The notes under the pieces: model-generated
Seen by the model: only the letters and a program-made list of their open reading frames with translations
What the model was told of the DNA's origin: nothing
The model's database searches: none
Made by a program: the position numbers and the translations under genes
Shown: positions 7,989-16,806 of the stretch, piece by piece
Position numbering within the stretch: the stretch's first letter is position 1
Layout: each line of letters starts with the position of its first letter
Assembly: GCA_024281175.1 (NCBI GenBank)
Contig: JAMJTW010000027.1
Span: 1-64,000, forward strand
Origin: Candidatus Thiovulum imperiosus
Lineage (GTDB): Bacteria > Campylobacterota > Campylobacteria > Campylobacterales > Thiovulaceae
Direction of reading: 5' to 3'
Length of the DNA: 64,000 nucleotides

Positions 7989-10217
7989 ATGTTTAAAAAA
8001 ATTCTTCGCATAATGTTGTTTTCATTTGGAATTAGTTTTATACTTATTGCTATATATCTACTTTTTCCACAATATCACACCACTATTGAAAATAGAACAA
8101 AAGATATGTTCTTTCTTTTCAGAGACACCATAGAACCAAAGCAGAATATCTATATAGTAGATATAGATGAAAAGAGCTTGGCACACTTTGGACAATATCC
8201 TTGGGAACGAACTATATTGGCAGATATACTCAAAAAATTGACAAATGCTGGAGTCGGAATTATTGGACTTGATGTTATGTTTCCAGAAGAGGATAGAACT
8301 TCACCTCACAAATTTGCTGAAAAGTTTGGACTTTACGGTAGTTTTTCAAATTATGATGAGGTATTTGCAACAACCGTAGCTAATACGCCAACTATTCTTG
8401 GGTACACATTTGATTTAACAACAAAAGAGTTTGTTTATCGAGAAAACTCACCAATGATACCAGCATCATTTATTGAAGATGGTCTATCAGAACAGAATGA
8501 TTTTATGATAGTTGCAAATGATATTATTGTAAATATCCCAACAATTCAGGATAAGAGTTATAGTAGTGGTTTTTTCAACAACACTCCTGACCCATCTGGA
8601 ATTATTAGAACAGTACCTCTTGTTATAAAGTATGATGATGAGATATTTCCATCTCTCTCTTTTGAGATGTATAGAATTATTAAAGGTGCTGACGCTGTAT
8701 CAGTACATTATGGTTTAAACGGTATAGCTGGACTATCTTTAAAAGATATTTTTATTCCAACTGATAGATATGGTAGATTAACTTTAAACTTTAGAGGTCC
8801 AGGAAAAACTTTTGAATATATCTCTGCTTTAGATATCTACAATGAAGATTTTGATAAGGAGAAGCTGAAAGGTTCAATTGTTCTGGTTGGAACTTCAGCA
8901 GCAGGACTTCTCGATTTAAGAGCAACTCCATTTGACTCTATCTATCCTGGAGTTGAAATACACGCTACGGCAATTGACAATCTCCTTTCGGAAGATTTTC
9001 TTTCAAAACCGAGTTGGGTTGAAGGTCTTGATGTTGTTGTAATATTTGGACTTGTACTACTTCTCTCTATTCTATTCAACTTAGTTTCTGCAAACTTTGT
9101 TCTAATACTTCTTCCTTTTATCTTTGGAGGTACATTTTACGGACTCTACTATTACATATTTGAGAATGGAATTATGATAAATACTCTCTTCCCATTTATT
9201 GCAATTCTAACAACAACCATTGTTTTAATGATTGTAAATCTATTTTTTGAGCAGAACCAGAAAAAATTGATAAAAGGTAAGTTTGCAGCAAAGGTTTCTC
9301 CAGCAGTTATGGAAGACCTCATCAACTCAGAAGGTGATGTTATGGTTGGACATAGTAGAGAAATTACTGTAATGTTTTCCGATGTTCGAAATTTTACAAA
9401 CATTTCAGAAAGTATGCCTGATGCAAAAACTCTAATTGAGTTTCTAAATGAGTATATGGACCCGATGACTGAAATCATTATGAAGTATGAAGGTACAGTA
9501 GATAAATTTATTGGTGATGCAATCATGGCTTACTGGAATGCTCCAACAGATGTTGAAAATCATACTGATAAAGCAGTTGCGGCAACAATGGAACAGCTTC
9601 ACGCCTGTTTTGGAATTAATGAGAAAATTAAACAAGACCCTCGATTTACAAATACTGTTCGAATGGCAGCTGGAATGGGTAAAGAGCCTATTGAAATTGG
9701 TCTTGGACTCAATACAGGAGAAGCTGTTGTTGGTGAAATGGGTTCTTCTGGACGAAGCGATTACACTGCAATTGGAGACCCAATAAATCTTGGAGCAAGA
9801 CTTGAATCACTCTGTAAATACTATAACTCTCAATGTAATATCTCTAATTTTACAAAAGAGAGATTAGATGATGAAAAATACATCTTCAGATTTTTAGACC
9901 TTGTTACAGTAAAAGGAAAAAGTGAGCCTATCGAAATCTGGCAAATTCATGACTTTGATTCTGGTTTTGACGGTAGATATCTTTTTGAAGTATCAAAAGA
10001 GAGAATTTTAGAAGAGTTATATCTATACCACTCTGCAATTGATTTGTATAAAAATGCTCATTTCTCTGAAGCATTAGAGATATTTAAAGAGGTAAACTCT
10101 TGGGAAGATAAGACAAATAAAAATGTCTACGATATGTATATTGAAAGATGTGAACACTATATTGAAGAGCCACCAACAAACTTTGATGGTGTTTTCAAAC
10201 ATACAACAAAAGGGTAA
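7989..10217 (+). CDS. CHASE2-domain class III adenylate cyclase
   Basis: 742 residues. An N-terminal membrane helix (about 10-28) leads into an extracytoplasmic CHASE2 sensor (about 35-330, with IYIVDIDEKSLAHFGQYPWER), then three membrane helices (about 345-420). The cyclase domain follows. Metal-binding aspartates are Asp465 (FSDVRNFT) and Asp510 (IGDAIMAYW). Lys506 and Asp597 (YTAIGDPIN) form the adenine-recognising pair, and Asn600/Arg604 the transition-state pair. All catalytic positions are present, so it should make cAMP. The last ~80 residues look like a TPR-type helical tail. It starts 48 bases after tRNA-Ala and may depend partly on read-through from there. Confidence 0.92.
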   Translation: MFKKILRIMLFSFGISFILIAIYLLFPQYHTTIENRTKDMFFLFRDTIEPKQNIYIVDIDEKSLAHFGQYPWERTILADILKKLTNAGVGIIGLDVMFPEEDRTSPHKFAEKFGLYGSFSNYDEVFATTVANTPTILGYTFDLTTKEFVYRENSPMIPASFIEDGLSEQNDFMIVANDIIVNIPTIQDKSYSSGFFNNTPDPSGIIRTVPLVIKYDDEIFPSLSFEMYRIIKGADAVSVHYGLNGIAGLSLKDIFIPTDRYGRLTLNFRGPGKTFEYISALDIYNEDFDKEKLKGSIVLVGTSAAGLLDLRATPFDSIYPGVEIHATAIDNLLSEDFLSKPSWVEGLDVVVIFGLVLLLSILFNLVSANFVLILLPFIFGGTFYGLYYYIFENGIMINTLFPFIAILTTTIVLMIVNLFFEQNQKKLIKGKFAAKVSPAVMEDLINSEGDVMVGHSREITVMFSDVRNFTNISESMPDAKTLIEFLNEYMDPMTEIIMKYEGTVDKFIGDAIMAYWNAPTDVENHTDKAVAATMEQLHACFGINEKIKQDPRFTNTVRMAAGMGKEPIEIGLGLNTGEAVVGEMGSSGRSDYTAIGDPINLGARLESLCKYYNSQCNISNFTKERLDDEKYIFRFLDLVTVKGKSEPIEIWQIHDFDSGFDGRYLFEVSKERILEELYLYHSAIDLYKNAHFSEALEIFKEVNSWEDKTNKNVYDMYIERCEHYIEEPPTNFDGVFKHTTKG

Positions 10218-10244
10218 CTCCCCCTCTTTCTAAAGTATCTAGCT

Positions 10245-10270
10245 GAAGAGTCTATGATTTTAGACTCTTC
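10245..10270. terminator. strong hairpin between convergent genes
   Basis: GAAGAGTCTA, loop TGATTT, TAGACTCTTC: a perfect 10-bp stem between the cyclase (plus) and the 95-residue membrane gene (minus). No long T-run follows on either strand. A similar stem (GAAGAGTCT…AGACTCTTC) closes the trpD transcript at 30455. Confidence 0.6.
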
Positions 10271-10290
10271 ACTCAAAGAGGAAATCCTTA

Positions 10291-10578
10291 CTATTTCACC
10301 ATATAAAGAAGAAAATCTCGATAACTTTTTCCTTTATTTAGAAAATATACTTGAAGAACATAGACTCGCCAAAGAGTTAAAACTGCTTTTGCAAATGGAA
10401 TAACAAGAAGAACTCCAACATACCAAGGCTGTCTCTTTCCTCTAACAATTTTAACAACTTCTATAAATCCAACATTTTTATGAATTAAGACTCCAAACAT
10501 CATTGAAAATAGAAAGTTTGCCATTATTCCAAAAAGAACAATGGCGAAAATATCTTCTGGATAGAAGCCGAAACTCAA
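10291..10578 (-). CDS. small membrane protein of unknown function
   Basis: 95 residues with about three hydrophobic helices (roughly 11-33, 50-66 and 68-80), no signal peptide and no motif that I recognise. Its start overlaps the tkt stop by four bases, so it is translationally coupled to transketolase on the minus strand. The gene is real by position and by the tight overlap, but its function is open. Confidence 0.7.
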   Translation of the reverse strand: MSFGFYPEDIFAIVLFGIMANFLFSMMFGVLIHKNVGFIEVVKIVRGKRQPWYVGVLLVIPFAKAVLTLWRVYVLQVYFLNKGKSYRDFLLYMVK

Positions 10579-12503
10579 GAAATTCCCTTTTCAACTAACT
10601 CTACTACAGTTTCTACTGTGAAACCAAATTTCTTGAAAAGTTCTCCTGCAGGTGCTGAAGCTCCAAAACTCTCCATTCGGAGAACCTCATCAGCAAATCT
10701 ATACCACTCAAGACCACTTCCCATTTCTAAAGCAACTCGAAAAGAGCTTTTAGGAAAGAGGGAATTTAAATACTCTTTCTCTTGCTCCACAAGTAAATCG
10801 AAAGATGGAACTGAGACTACACGAGTAGAGATACCTTTCTCTTCTAAAACTTTAGAAGCCTCTATTCCTAAACTCACTTCACTTCCAGTTGCAATAAGTG
10901 TAACTTTTGGATTCTCTTTTTGAACAATTTGATATCCACCCTTTTCAAAGTTTATAGAATCTGAACCTAAATCTAAAACTGGAAGTTTTTGGCGACTTAG
11001 AACGAATCCACTTGGAGAATTTGTAAGTTTTAGAGCCTTTTTCCAAGCCAAGATATTTTCATTAGCATCAGCTGGTCGGAAAAGGTAGAAGTTTGGTAAA
11101 GCTCGAAATTGGGTGAGATGTTCAATAGGTTGGTGAGTTGGACCATCTTCTCCAACTCCGATAGAGTCGTGAGTCCAGATGAAAAAGTGTTGCAATTTTG
11201 AGAGACTTGCTACTCGAACAGCTGGTTTCACATAATCACTGAACACAAAGAAAGTGGAAGTGAAAGGTTTTAAGAGACCGTAAGCAGAGATTGCATTTCC
11301 AATTGCTCCCATTGAGAACTCTCGAATTCCAAAGTGGAAATTTTTCCCTTTTGGAAAGTCGCCCATTCCGATAAGTTCTGTCTTATTAGATGGTGCTAAA
11401 TCTGCACTACCACCAATAAAACTTGGAACTGCTTTTGCAATTGCATTTAAAATTTTTCCATTACTATCTCGAGTTGCTACACTACCTGAAAATTCTGGAT
11501 AGGAGATTTGGAACTCTTCACTTAAGAGTCTTTCTAATGCCTCATTCTGCTCTTGATAAGGTAACTGTTTCTGAAGTTGCTTCCACTCTTTTTCATAAAG
11601 CTCACCCATCTCAACGGCACTTCTAAACCGTGCAAGAACATCACTTGGGATATAGAACTTCTCATCTGGAAAACCAGCTTTCTCTTTTGAGAGTTTTATA
11701 TCTTCATCTCCAAGAGGTGAGCCGTGAGATTTATGACTTCCTTCAAATCCAACAGAACCTTTTCCAATTTTTGTATTTGCAATGATGAGGGTAGGTCTTT
11801 TAGAAACTTTTGCAAATTCTAAAGAGGCGTCTATTTCAGAAAAGTTATGTCCATCTATCTCCATAACTTCCCAACCTTGAGATTGAAATCGTCCTACAAT
11901 ATCTTCAGAAAGAGCGATAGAAGTATCTCCCTCAATTGTAATTTGGTTACTATCATAAATAAGAATTAGATTTTCAAGTTGGTGGTGTCCAGCAAGAGAA
12001 CACGCTTCATAACTAATTCCCTCTTGGAGGTCTCCATCACCGCAAAAGCAATATACCTTATGGTCGATGAGGTTTGCATTTTCTCGATTGAGTTGTTCTC
12101 CTAAATATCGACTTGCCATTGCAAAACCGACCGCATTTGCAACTCCTTGCCCAAGAGGTCCAGTTGTAATTTCAACTCCGTCAGTATGTCCAAATTCAGG
12201 GTGTCCAGCAGTTTTTGAGTCTAACTGCCTAAAGTTTTTTAAATCCTCAAGAGAGACATCATAACCCCAAAGATGTAGCAGTGAGTAGAGTAGTGAAGAT
12301 GCGTGTCCACCACTAAAAACAAGACGGTCTCGATTTAGCCATTTACTATTTTTTGGATTGTGTTTTAAATGTTTGCTTAAAATTACGGATATATCTGCCA
12401 ATCCCATTGGTGCTCCAGGGTGTCCGCTGTTTGCTCTTTGAACCATATCAGTAGCAAGAAACCTTAAGGTATCCGCCATTCTTTTTTCATCTCTATATTC
12501 CAA
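10575..12503 (-). CDS. tkt: transketolase
   Basis: 642 residues, the usual length. It moves two-carbon ketol units in the non-oxidative pentose phosphate pathway, with thiamine diphosphate. Visible blocks: NSGHPGAPMG near the N-terminus, GPLGQGVANAVGFA, the ThDP-binding GDGDLQEGISYEA, then TIEGDTS and the pyrimidine-domain signature HDSIGVGEDGPTHQPIEHL. Its stop overlaps the small membrane gene behind it. Confidence 0.97.
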   Translation of the reverse strand: MEYRDEKRMADTLRFLATDMVQRANSGHPGAPMGLADISVILSKHLKHNPKNSKWLNRDRLVFSGGHASSLLYSLLHLWGYDVSLEDLKNFRQLDSKTAGHPEFGHTDGVEITTGPLGQGVANAVGFAMASRYLGEQLNRENANLIDHKVYCFCGDGDLQEGISYEACSLAGHHQLENLILIYDSNQITIEGDTSIALSEDIVGRFQSQGWEVMEIDGHNFSEIDASLEFAKVSKRPTLIIANTKIGKGSVGFEGSHKSHGSPLGDEDIKLSKEKAGFPDEKFYIPSDVLARFRSAVEMGELYEKEWKQLQKQLPYQEQNEALERLLSEEFQISYPEFSGSVATRDSNGKILNAIAKAVPSFIGGSADLAPSNKTELIGMGDFPKGKNFHFGIREFSMGAIGNAISAYGLLKPFTSTFFVFSDYVKPAVRVASLSKLQHFFIWTHDSIGVGEDGPTHQPIEHLTQFRALPNFYLFRPADANENILAWKKALKLTNSPSGFVLSRQKLPVLDLGSDSINFEKGGYQIVQKENPKVTLIATGSEVSLGIEASKVLEEKGISTRVVSVPSFDLLVEQEKEYLNSLFPKSSFRVALEMGSGLEWYRFADEVLRMESFGASAPAGELFKKFGFTVETVVELVEKGIS

Positions 12504-12578
12504 TATATATCTCTTCCGCTTAAAAAATTATTGAAATTTTAACAATTTTTGGTTTTGAATTCTTTTTCTATCTTTGGA

Positions 12579-12584
12579 TACAAT
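12579..12584 (+). promoter_or_regulatory. -10-like box TACAAT before argF
   Basis: GGATACAATCCC lies 34 bases before the argF ATG. The ribosome site TAGGAG sits at normal spacing to the start codon. Confidence 0.4.
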
Positions 12585-12617
12585 CCCTCTTTCAAAAATT
12601 GGAGATAGGAGAATGTT

Positions 12618-13520
12618 ATGAAACACTTTCTCTCTTTTGATGAGTTCTCTAAAGAAGATATATTAGAGATAATTGAACTCTCGAAACAGATAAAACGGGA
12701 ATATTTAGAGGGTGTAAAAATTCCATATCTTGACAAAAAGATATTGGGAATGATATTTGAGAAGAGTAGTACAAGAACAAGAGTCTCTTTTGAGAGTGGG
12801 ATATTTCAACTGGGAGGAGATGGAATTTTTCTTTCAAGTCGAGATATTCAGATGGGTAGAGGTGAGCCTATTTCAGATACAGCAAAAGTAATAAGTTCTA
12901 TGGTAGACCTTATTATGGTTAGAACTTTTGAACATGAGAAGATAGAGGAGTTTGCCAGAAACTCAAAAACTCCTGTAATAAATGGACTTACAGATTTATG
13001 TCATCCAGTTCAAATTCTTGCTGATTATATGACAATTCTCGAAAGTGGAATTGAAAATCCAAAAATTGCTTATGTTGGTGATGGAAACAATATGGCAAAT
13101 AGTCTACTGCTCTTTTCAGCTAAAATGGGATTTGAAATAGGTATTGCTACTCCAAAAGGGTATGAACCAGATGCGGAAATTCTCTCTAAAAGTAGAGAAA
13201 TTTCAGAAAAGATATATATCTCTAACTCTCCTGATGAGGTAGTTTCTGGTGCTGATGTTATCATTACAGATACTTGGGTCTCTATGGGTGATGAAGCTGA
13301 AAAAGAGAAGAGAATTTCAGACTTTAATGGATATATTGTTGATGAAAAACTATTTTCCAAAGGTAGTGAAAATAGAATTTTTCTTCACTGTCTACCAGCA
13401 TATAGAGGATATGAAGTTTCTGAAGCTGTAATTGATGGTAGTAGAAGTAAAGTTTTTAAAGAGGCTGAAAATAGACTTCATGTTCAAAAAGGTCTTATGG
13501 TCTGGCTAATGACAAAATAG
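12618..13520 (+). CDS. argF: ornithine carbamoyltransferase
   Basis: 300 residues. It makes citrulline from ornithine and carbamoyl phosphate in arginine synthesis. The carbamoyl-phosphate site [12 protein letters not shown], the HPVQILAD block and the ornithine-loop motif [15 protein letters not shown] are all present. The start at [10 protein letters not shown] follows TAGGAGAATGTT. The last codons and the stop (ATGACAAAATAG) coincide with the terminal repeat of a MITE-like element, so the very C-terminus (MTK) seems to be supplied by the element. Confidence 0.96.
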   Translation: MKHFLSFDEFSKEDILEIIELSKQIKREYLEGVKIPYLDKKILGMIFEKSSTRTRVSFESGIFQLGGDGIFLSSRDIQMGRGEPISDTAKVISSMVDLIMVRTFEHEKIEEFARNSKTPVINGLTDLCHPVQILADYMTILESGIENPKIAYVGDGNNMANSLLLFSAKMGFEIGIATPKGYEPDAEILSKSREISEKIYISNSPDEVVSGADVIITDTWVSMGDEAEKEKRISDFNGYIVDEKLFSKGSENRIFLHCLPAYRGYEVSEAVIDGSRSKVFKEAENRLHVQKGLMVWLMTK

Positions 13521-13643
13521 GCACAAATCTATTTTGTCATTTCGATATGAGCGTAGCGATTGAGAAATCTTGGAAACTTATTGCTTTACTATATAAAAGA
13601 TTTCTCACCCGAAAGGGTTCGAAATGACATATAGGTTGTTAAG
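13511..13643 (+). mobile_element. MITE-like element, copy 1 (right end lost)
   Basis: It shares the core GTCATTTCGATATGAGCG…GAGAAATCTTGG…AGATTTCTCACCC…GGGTTCGAAATGACATATAGG with the complete copies at 42281 and 60543. The left terminal repeat is partly kept (ATGACAAAATAG) and lies in the argF end. The internal GCTTCTGCCTCTC block is missing, and similarity ends at GTTGTTAAGG. Confidence 0.7.
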
Positions 13644-13714
13644 GAGACCTCTGAATTTGAGTAATGAAAAATTGAGTTTTTTTGGAAAAACTTGTTTTTT
13701 AGAAAATTTTTAAC

Positions 13715-13720
13715 TATAAT
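13715..13720 (+). promoter_or_regulatory. -10 box TATAAT of the SRP RNA gene
   Basis: TATAATTGC lies about 10-14 bases before the inferred 5' end of the SRP RNA and follows a T-rich stretch. Confidence 0.6.
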
Positions 13721-13727
13721 TGCAGAA

Positions 13728-13832
13728 CTCTTTCAGACCTATGCAATGGTTTGGTTAGGCAATGTGTCAGGATGGGAACATAGCAGCACACTTAACCTTA
13801 ACATGTGCCGTAGGTATCTGGAGGGGTGTAAA
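13728..13832 (+). ncRNA. ffs: signal recognition particle RNA (4.5S type)
   Basis: The conserved SRP domain IV is readable: TGTCAGGATGGGAACATAGCAGCACA corresponds to the GTCAGG…GGAA tetraloop…AGCAGC core that binds Ffh. The flanks pair (CAGACCTA with TAGGTATCTG), giving one rod-like hairpin of about 100 bases. The ends are estimated. It lies between argF and purE, next to another structured RNA candidate. Confidence 0.85.
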
Positions 13833-13861
13833 CTTTGAAAATAAATGCTAGATAGTTCGAT

Positions 13862-14025
13862 ATACCAAAATTTGCGGTTCGAACAAAATATTTTTTGGTT
13901 AAAGTAGTAAAGATTGTGTGTCGGTGGCTCTGTTTGACTCTTTGGTTAAGATTAGGAGTTGTCGCCTAATGTTTTTCTCAAAACCAAGTTTAGTTTCGTT
14001 TTGCGAACTGAACTTATCTTGGAAC
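13862..14025 (+). ncRNA. ssrS: structured RNA, candidate 6S RNA
   Basis: The 240-base space between the SRP RNA and purE has no reading frame but folds into one long interrupted rod. CCAA…GTTCG (13865-13882) pairs with CGAAC…CTTGG (about 14003-14022). TTGGTT pairs with AACCAA, GGTGGC with GTCGCC, and there is a local hairpin ATTAGG…CCTAAT. Two arms closing around a large internal bubble are the architecture of 6S RNA, which binds RNA polymerase. I believe 6S RNA lies near purE in some relatives, but I cannot verify this. The ends are approximate, and a purE leader structure is the alternative. Confidence 0.45.
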
Positions 14026-14080
14026 GGCTATCTGGTTATCCTCTAAATCTGCTACAATTCACTAAAAATCAGGAAAAAGA

Positions 14081-14575
14081 ATGGATTTTGTCTCTATTAT
14101 TATGGGAAGTAAATCAGATTACAGTGTTATGAAAACTGCTTCTGAAACTCTTAAGAACTTTGGTGTTAAACACGAATTGATTATATCATCAGCTCATAGA
14201 AGTCCAGAGAGAACAAAAGAGTATATAAAAAGTGCTGAAGAGAAAGGTGCAAAAGTATTTATTGCAGCGGCTGGAATGGCAGCACATCTTGCTGGAGCAG
14301 TTGCTGCTACAACAACAAAACCTGTAATTGGAGTTCCAATGGACGCTTCTTCTCTACAAGGTAATGATGCTCTTCTCTCTACTGTTCAAATGCCTGGTGG
14401 AATGCCTGTTGCAACAGTTGCTATTGGTAAAGCTGGAGCTAAAAACAGTGCCTATCTTGCCATGCAAATTCTTGCTGTTTCAGATAAGGAACTTGCTGAA
14501 AAACTTCAAGAGGATAGAACTCTTCAGAAACAGAAAGTTGAAAATGACTCAAAAGAGATTGAGATAATTCTTTAG
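14081..14575 (+). CDS. purE: N5-carboxyaminoimidazole ribonucleotide mutase
   Basis: 164 residues, a class I PurE of purine synthesis. IIMGSKSDYSVM carries the phosphate-binding loop, SAHRSPERT the catalytic His, and the stretch from GVPMDASSLQG through STVQMPGGMPVATV is the usual substrate block. The ribosome site AGGAAAAAG precedes the ATG. The next gene starts at the base after the stop. Confidence 0.96.
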   Translation: MDFVSIIMGSKSDYSVMKTASETLKNFGVKHELIISSAHRSPERTKEYIKSAEEKGAKVFIAAAGMAAHLAGAVAATTTKPVIGVPMDASSLQGNDALLSTVQMPGGMPVATVAIGKAGAKNSAYLAMQILAVSDKELAEKLQEDRTLQKQKVENDSKEIEIIL

Positions 14576-15760
14576 ATGAAAAAGCATGTCACCCTCTTAA
14601 AAAAGAATAGAGTTTTTAAAATTCTAATTTTTGTACAATTTTTAAATTTTATGGGAGGGTGGCTAACAACAACTGCTATTTTCACTCTTTTAGTTCAGCT
14701 TGGAGCTTCACCTTTCTGGATTGGTCTGATTGGTGCTGCTCACTTTCTTGCTGGAATTTTTCAAGCTCCTTTCACAGGAGTTATTACAGACAGGGCAAAT
14801 CCAAAAAAGCTATTTCTTACAATAATTTTAGTTGAAATTTTTAGTACAACTCTACTTCTTTTTACAGATAGACCTGAACTAATTCCAGCCATATTTATCT
14901 TGGTTCTAATTAGAATGGGTTCGGCAAGTCTCTACTTCAACTTGAAAATGGTTGTTTTTCCAAAAATTGTAGAGAGAGATGAACTTCAAACAGCAAATGA
15001 GATAAGTACAATTAGTTGGTCTTTTACATATATTTTGGGTAATGCTTTAGGTGGTTTAGGAGTAGCATTTTTTGGAGTAACTCCAGTAATAGTTGCCGAT
15101 ATAGGACTCTATCTTATCTCTTTTCTAATTATGGTGAATGTGAAATTGGTATTGGAGGGTTCTAAAAGTTCTGAAAAATTTCTGGAGATGTTTCTTTCAG
15201 GATTTTCATATCTTTTCAGAAACAGAAAGATTTTACATCTTATAGCACTTCACAGTTTTGTAGGTTTAGCAACTTATGAAGTTATTATAACTCTCGCTTC
15301 TCAACACTACTTTTATACAGCTGTTCCAGTTGCAATTGGCATCGGTTTTACCCATGCAGTTAGAGCTTTTGCAATATTCTTGGGACCTCTAATTTTTGGA
15401 AGATTTGAGATAGAGAAAGTTCTACCATACCTTTTTCTCTTTCAAGGAATTTCCCTGTTTCTCTGGAGTTTTACAATAGAGAACTTCTACACAAACCTCA
15501 TCGGCTCTTTTTTAAGTGGAGTTGTTATTGGCTCAATCTGGTCTGGAACATTTACTCTTCTCCAAAAAGCAACAGATGAGAGATATTATGGTCGAATTAT
15601 CGCTTATAACGATATGCTATTTCTAACTATCTCAGTTTTCACTTCTATCTTTTCTGGACAACTCTTCTCTCTTGGAATTTCTCTCGAAACAATGCTTATT
15701 GGAATTGGTACAATTTTTATTTCTGGATTCTTATACTCAAAATGGATTTTAAAGAATTGA
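14576..15760 (+). CDS. major facilitator superfamily transporter
   Basis: 394 residues with about 12 hydrophobic helices and the MFS loop 2-3 signature in GVITDRANPKKL. The fold and FxGxxTDR-type motif resemble the drug-efflux-like branch (enterobactin exporter/MFS_3 type). The substrate cannot be read from sequence. It begins directly after the purE stop and is probably translated from the same message. Confidence 0.85.
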   Translation: MKKHVTLLKKNRVFKILIFVQFLNFMGGWLTTTAIFTLLVQLGASPFWIGLIGAAHFLAGIFQAPFTGVITDRANPKKLFLTIILVEIFSTTLLLFTDRPELIPAIFILVLIRMGSASLYFNLKMVVFPKIVERDELQTANEISTISWSFTYILGNALGGLGVAFFGVTPVIVADIGLYLISFLIMVNVKLVLEGSKSSEKFLEMFLSGFSYLFRNRKILHLIALHSFVGLATYEVIITLASQHYFYTAVPVAIGIGFTHAVRAFAIFLGPLIFGRFEIEKVLPYLFLFQGISLFLWSFTIENFYTNLIGSFLSGVVIGSIWSGTFTLLQKATDERYYGRIIAYNDMLFLTISVFTSIFSGQLFSLGISLETMLIGIGTIFISGFLYSKWILKN

Positions 15761-15786
15761 GAAAGATTATTTTTTTTATCTGATTT

Positions 15787-15792
15787 TATAAT
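15787..15792 (+). promoter_or_regulatory. -10 box TATAAT of the ABC/HlyD pair
   Basis: TTTTATAATTTTT lies about 43 bases before the ATG at 15835. The start itself has only a weak ribosome site. Confidence 0.5.
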
Positions 15793-15834
15793 TTTTATCG
15801 TAATATCACCTCAAAAAAGTAGTTTTGAAATTCT

Positions 15835-16806
15835 ATGAATGTAAAGAAGAAATTAAAGAGGAAAATCTTAAGAAATATATTTGAAATCATTACAAGTGAT
15901 AGAAAAAATATATTTTACTTAATATACTACTCAGCAATTGAGGCTATTTTGGTTTTAGCAATACCTTTAGCTTCTGTATTTATTATCAACAGCGTTTTAG
16001 CACATAGCTCAATTTCTGTATTTGTTTTAGGTTTTATTGTTGTTATTGTCTTTACACTTGTAACTATTTTACAAATAATTAAAGAGTATATTATCGAAAA
16101 GTTCCAACAGAAGATATTTGTTAAAACTGGAATTACAATATCTGAAATGGCGATAAAGTTACAGAGGGCTTCTTTAGAGACAAAACACTCTATGGATAAA
16201 CTTATGAACTACTTTTTTGATATCACTTCTATTCAAAAGGTTTTTCCAGTATTGCTTCTTGATGGAACAGGACTATTTATAAAAATTATTGTGAGTCTTT
16301 TACTTCTATTGGCATTCAACCCATATCTTTTTAGTATAGGTCTTGTTTTTTTTCTATTTTTCTTTGCTCTAATTCTACTACTTGGAAGAAATGGAATTAG
16401 TTATGCAATAGCTCGTTCTGATGCAAAGCACAATGCAATCTACTACCTTCAACATGTACCATATCATGAGGGAACACCTCAAGAAGTTTTAGGAGGTTTT
16501 GATGAACAGCTCAATATATTTGTTGAGTCAAGAGTAAATATGTTCCGAGTGATTATTAGACAACTCTCTATTACATTTGTGATGGAAGGACTTATATTTA
16601 GCCTTTTTCTAATTATGGGAGGATATCTTGTTGTGAATGGTGTTCTTCCACTTGGAGAATTTGTTGCTGCCGAAATCATCGTAGTTTCTATTGCAAATGC
16701 ACTCAAAGGTTTTGTAAAACAGATAGATTATATATATGATATAGTTGAAGGACTTTATAAGGTGAATAAACTTTCAGTATCTTTACAAGAGAAACAAGAT
16801 GGATAG
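15835..16806 (+). CDS. ABC exporter transmembrane domain without ATPase
   Basis: 323 residues. It matches the six-helix membrane domain of type 1 ABC exporters (helix pairs at about 22-70, 140-190 and 240-290, with cytoplasmic loops such as SEMAIKLQRASLETKHSM). It ends where the nucleotide-binding domain would begin; no Walker A, signature or Walker B motif is present here or next door. The stop overlaps the HlyD-type gene by eight bases. Either a separate ATPase is encoded elsewhere, or this is a distinct TMD-only family that travels with an adaptor. It is not an obvious truncation, because the frame ends cleanly within an operon overlap. Confidence 0.75.
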   Translation: MNVKKKLKRKILRNIFEIITSDRKNIFYLIYYSAIEAILVLAIPLASVFIINSVLAHSSISVFVLGFIVVIVFTLVTILQIIKEYIIEKFQQKIFVKTGITISEMAIKLQRASLETKHSMDKLMNYFFDITSIQKVFPVLLLDGTGLFIKIIVSLLLLLAFNPYLFSIGLVFFLFFFALILLLGRNGISYAIARSDAKHNAIYYLQHVPYHEGTPQEVLGGFDEQLNIFVESRVNMFRVIIRQLSITFVMEGLIFSLFLIMGGYLVVNGVLPLGEFVAAEIIVVSIANALKGFVKQIDYIYDIVEGLYKVNKLSVSLQEKQDG

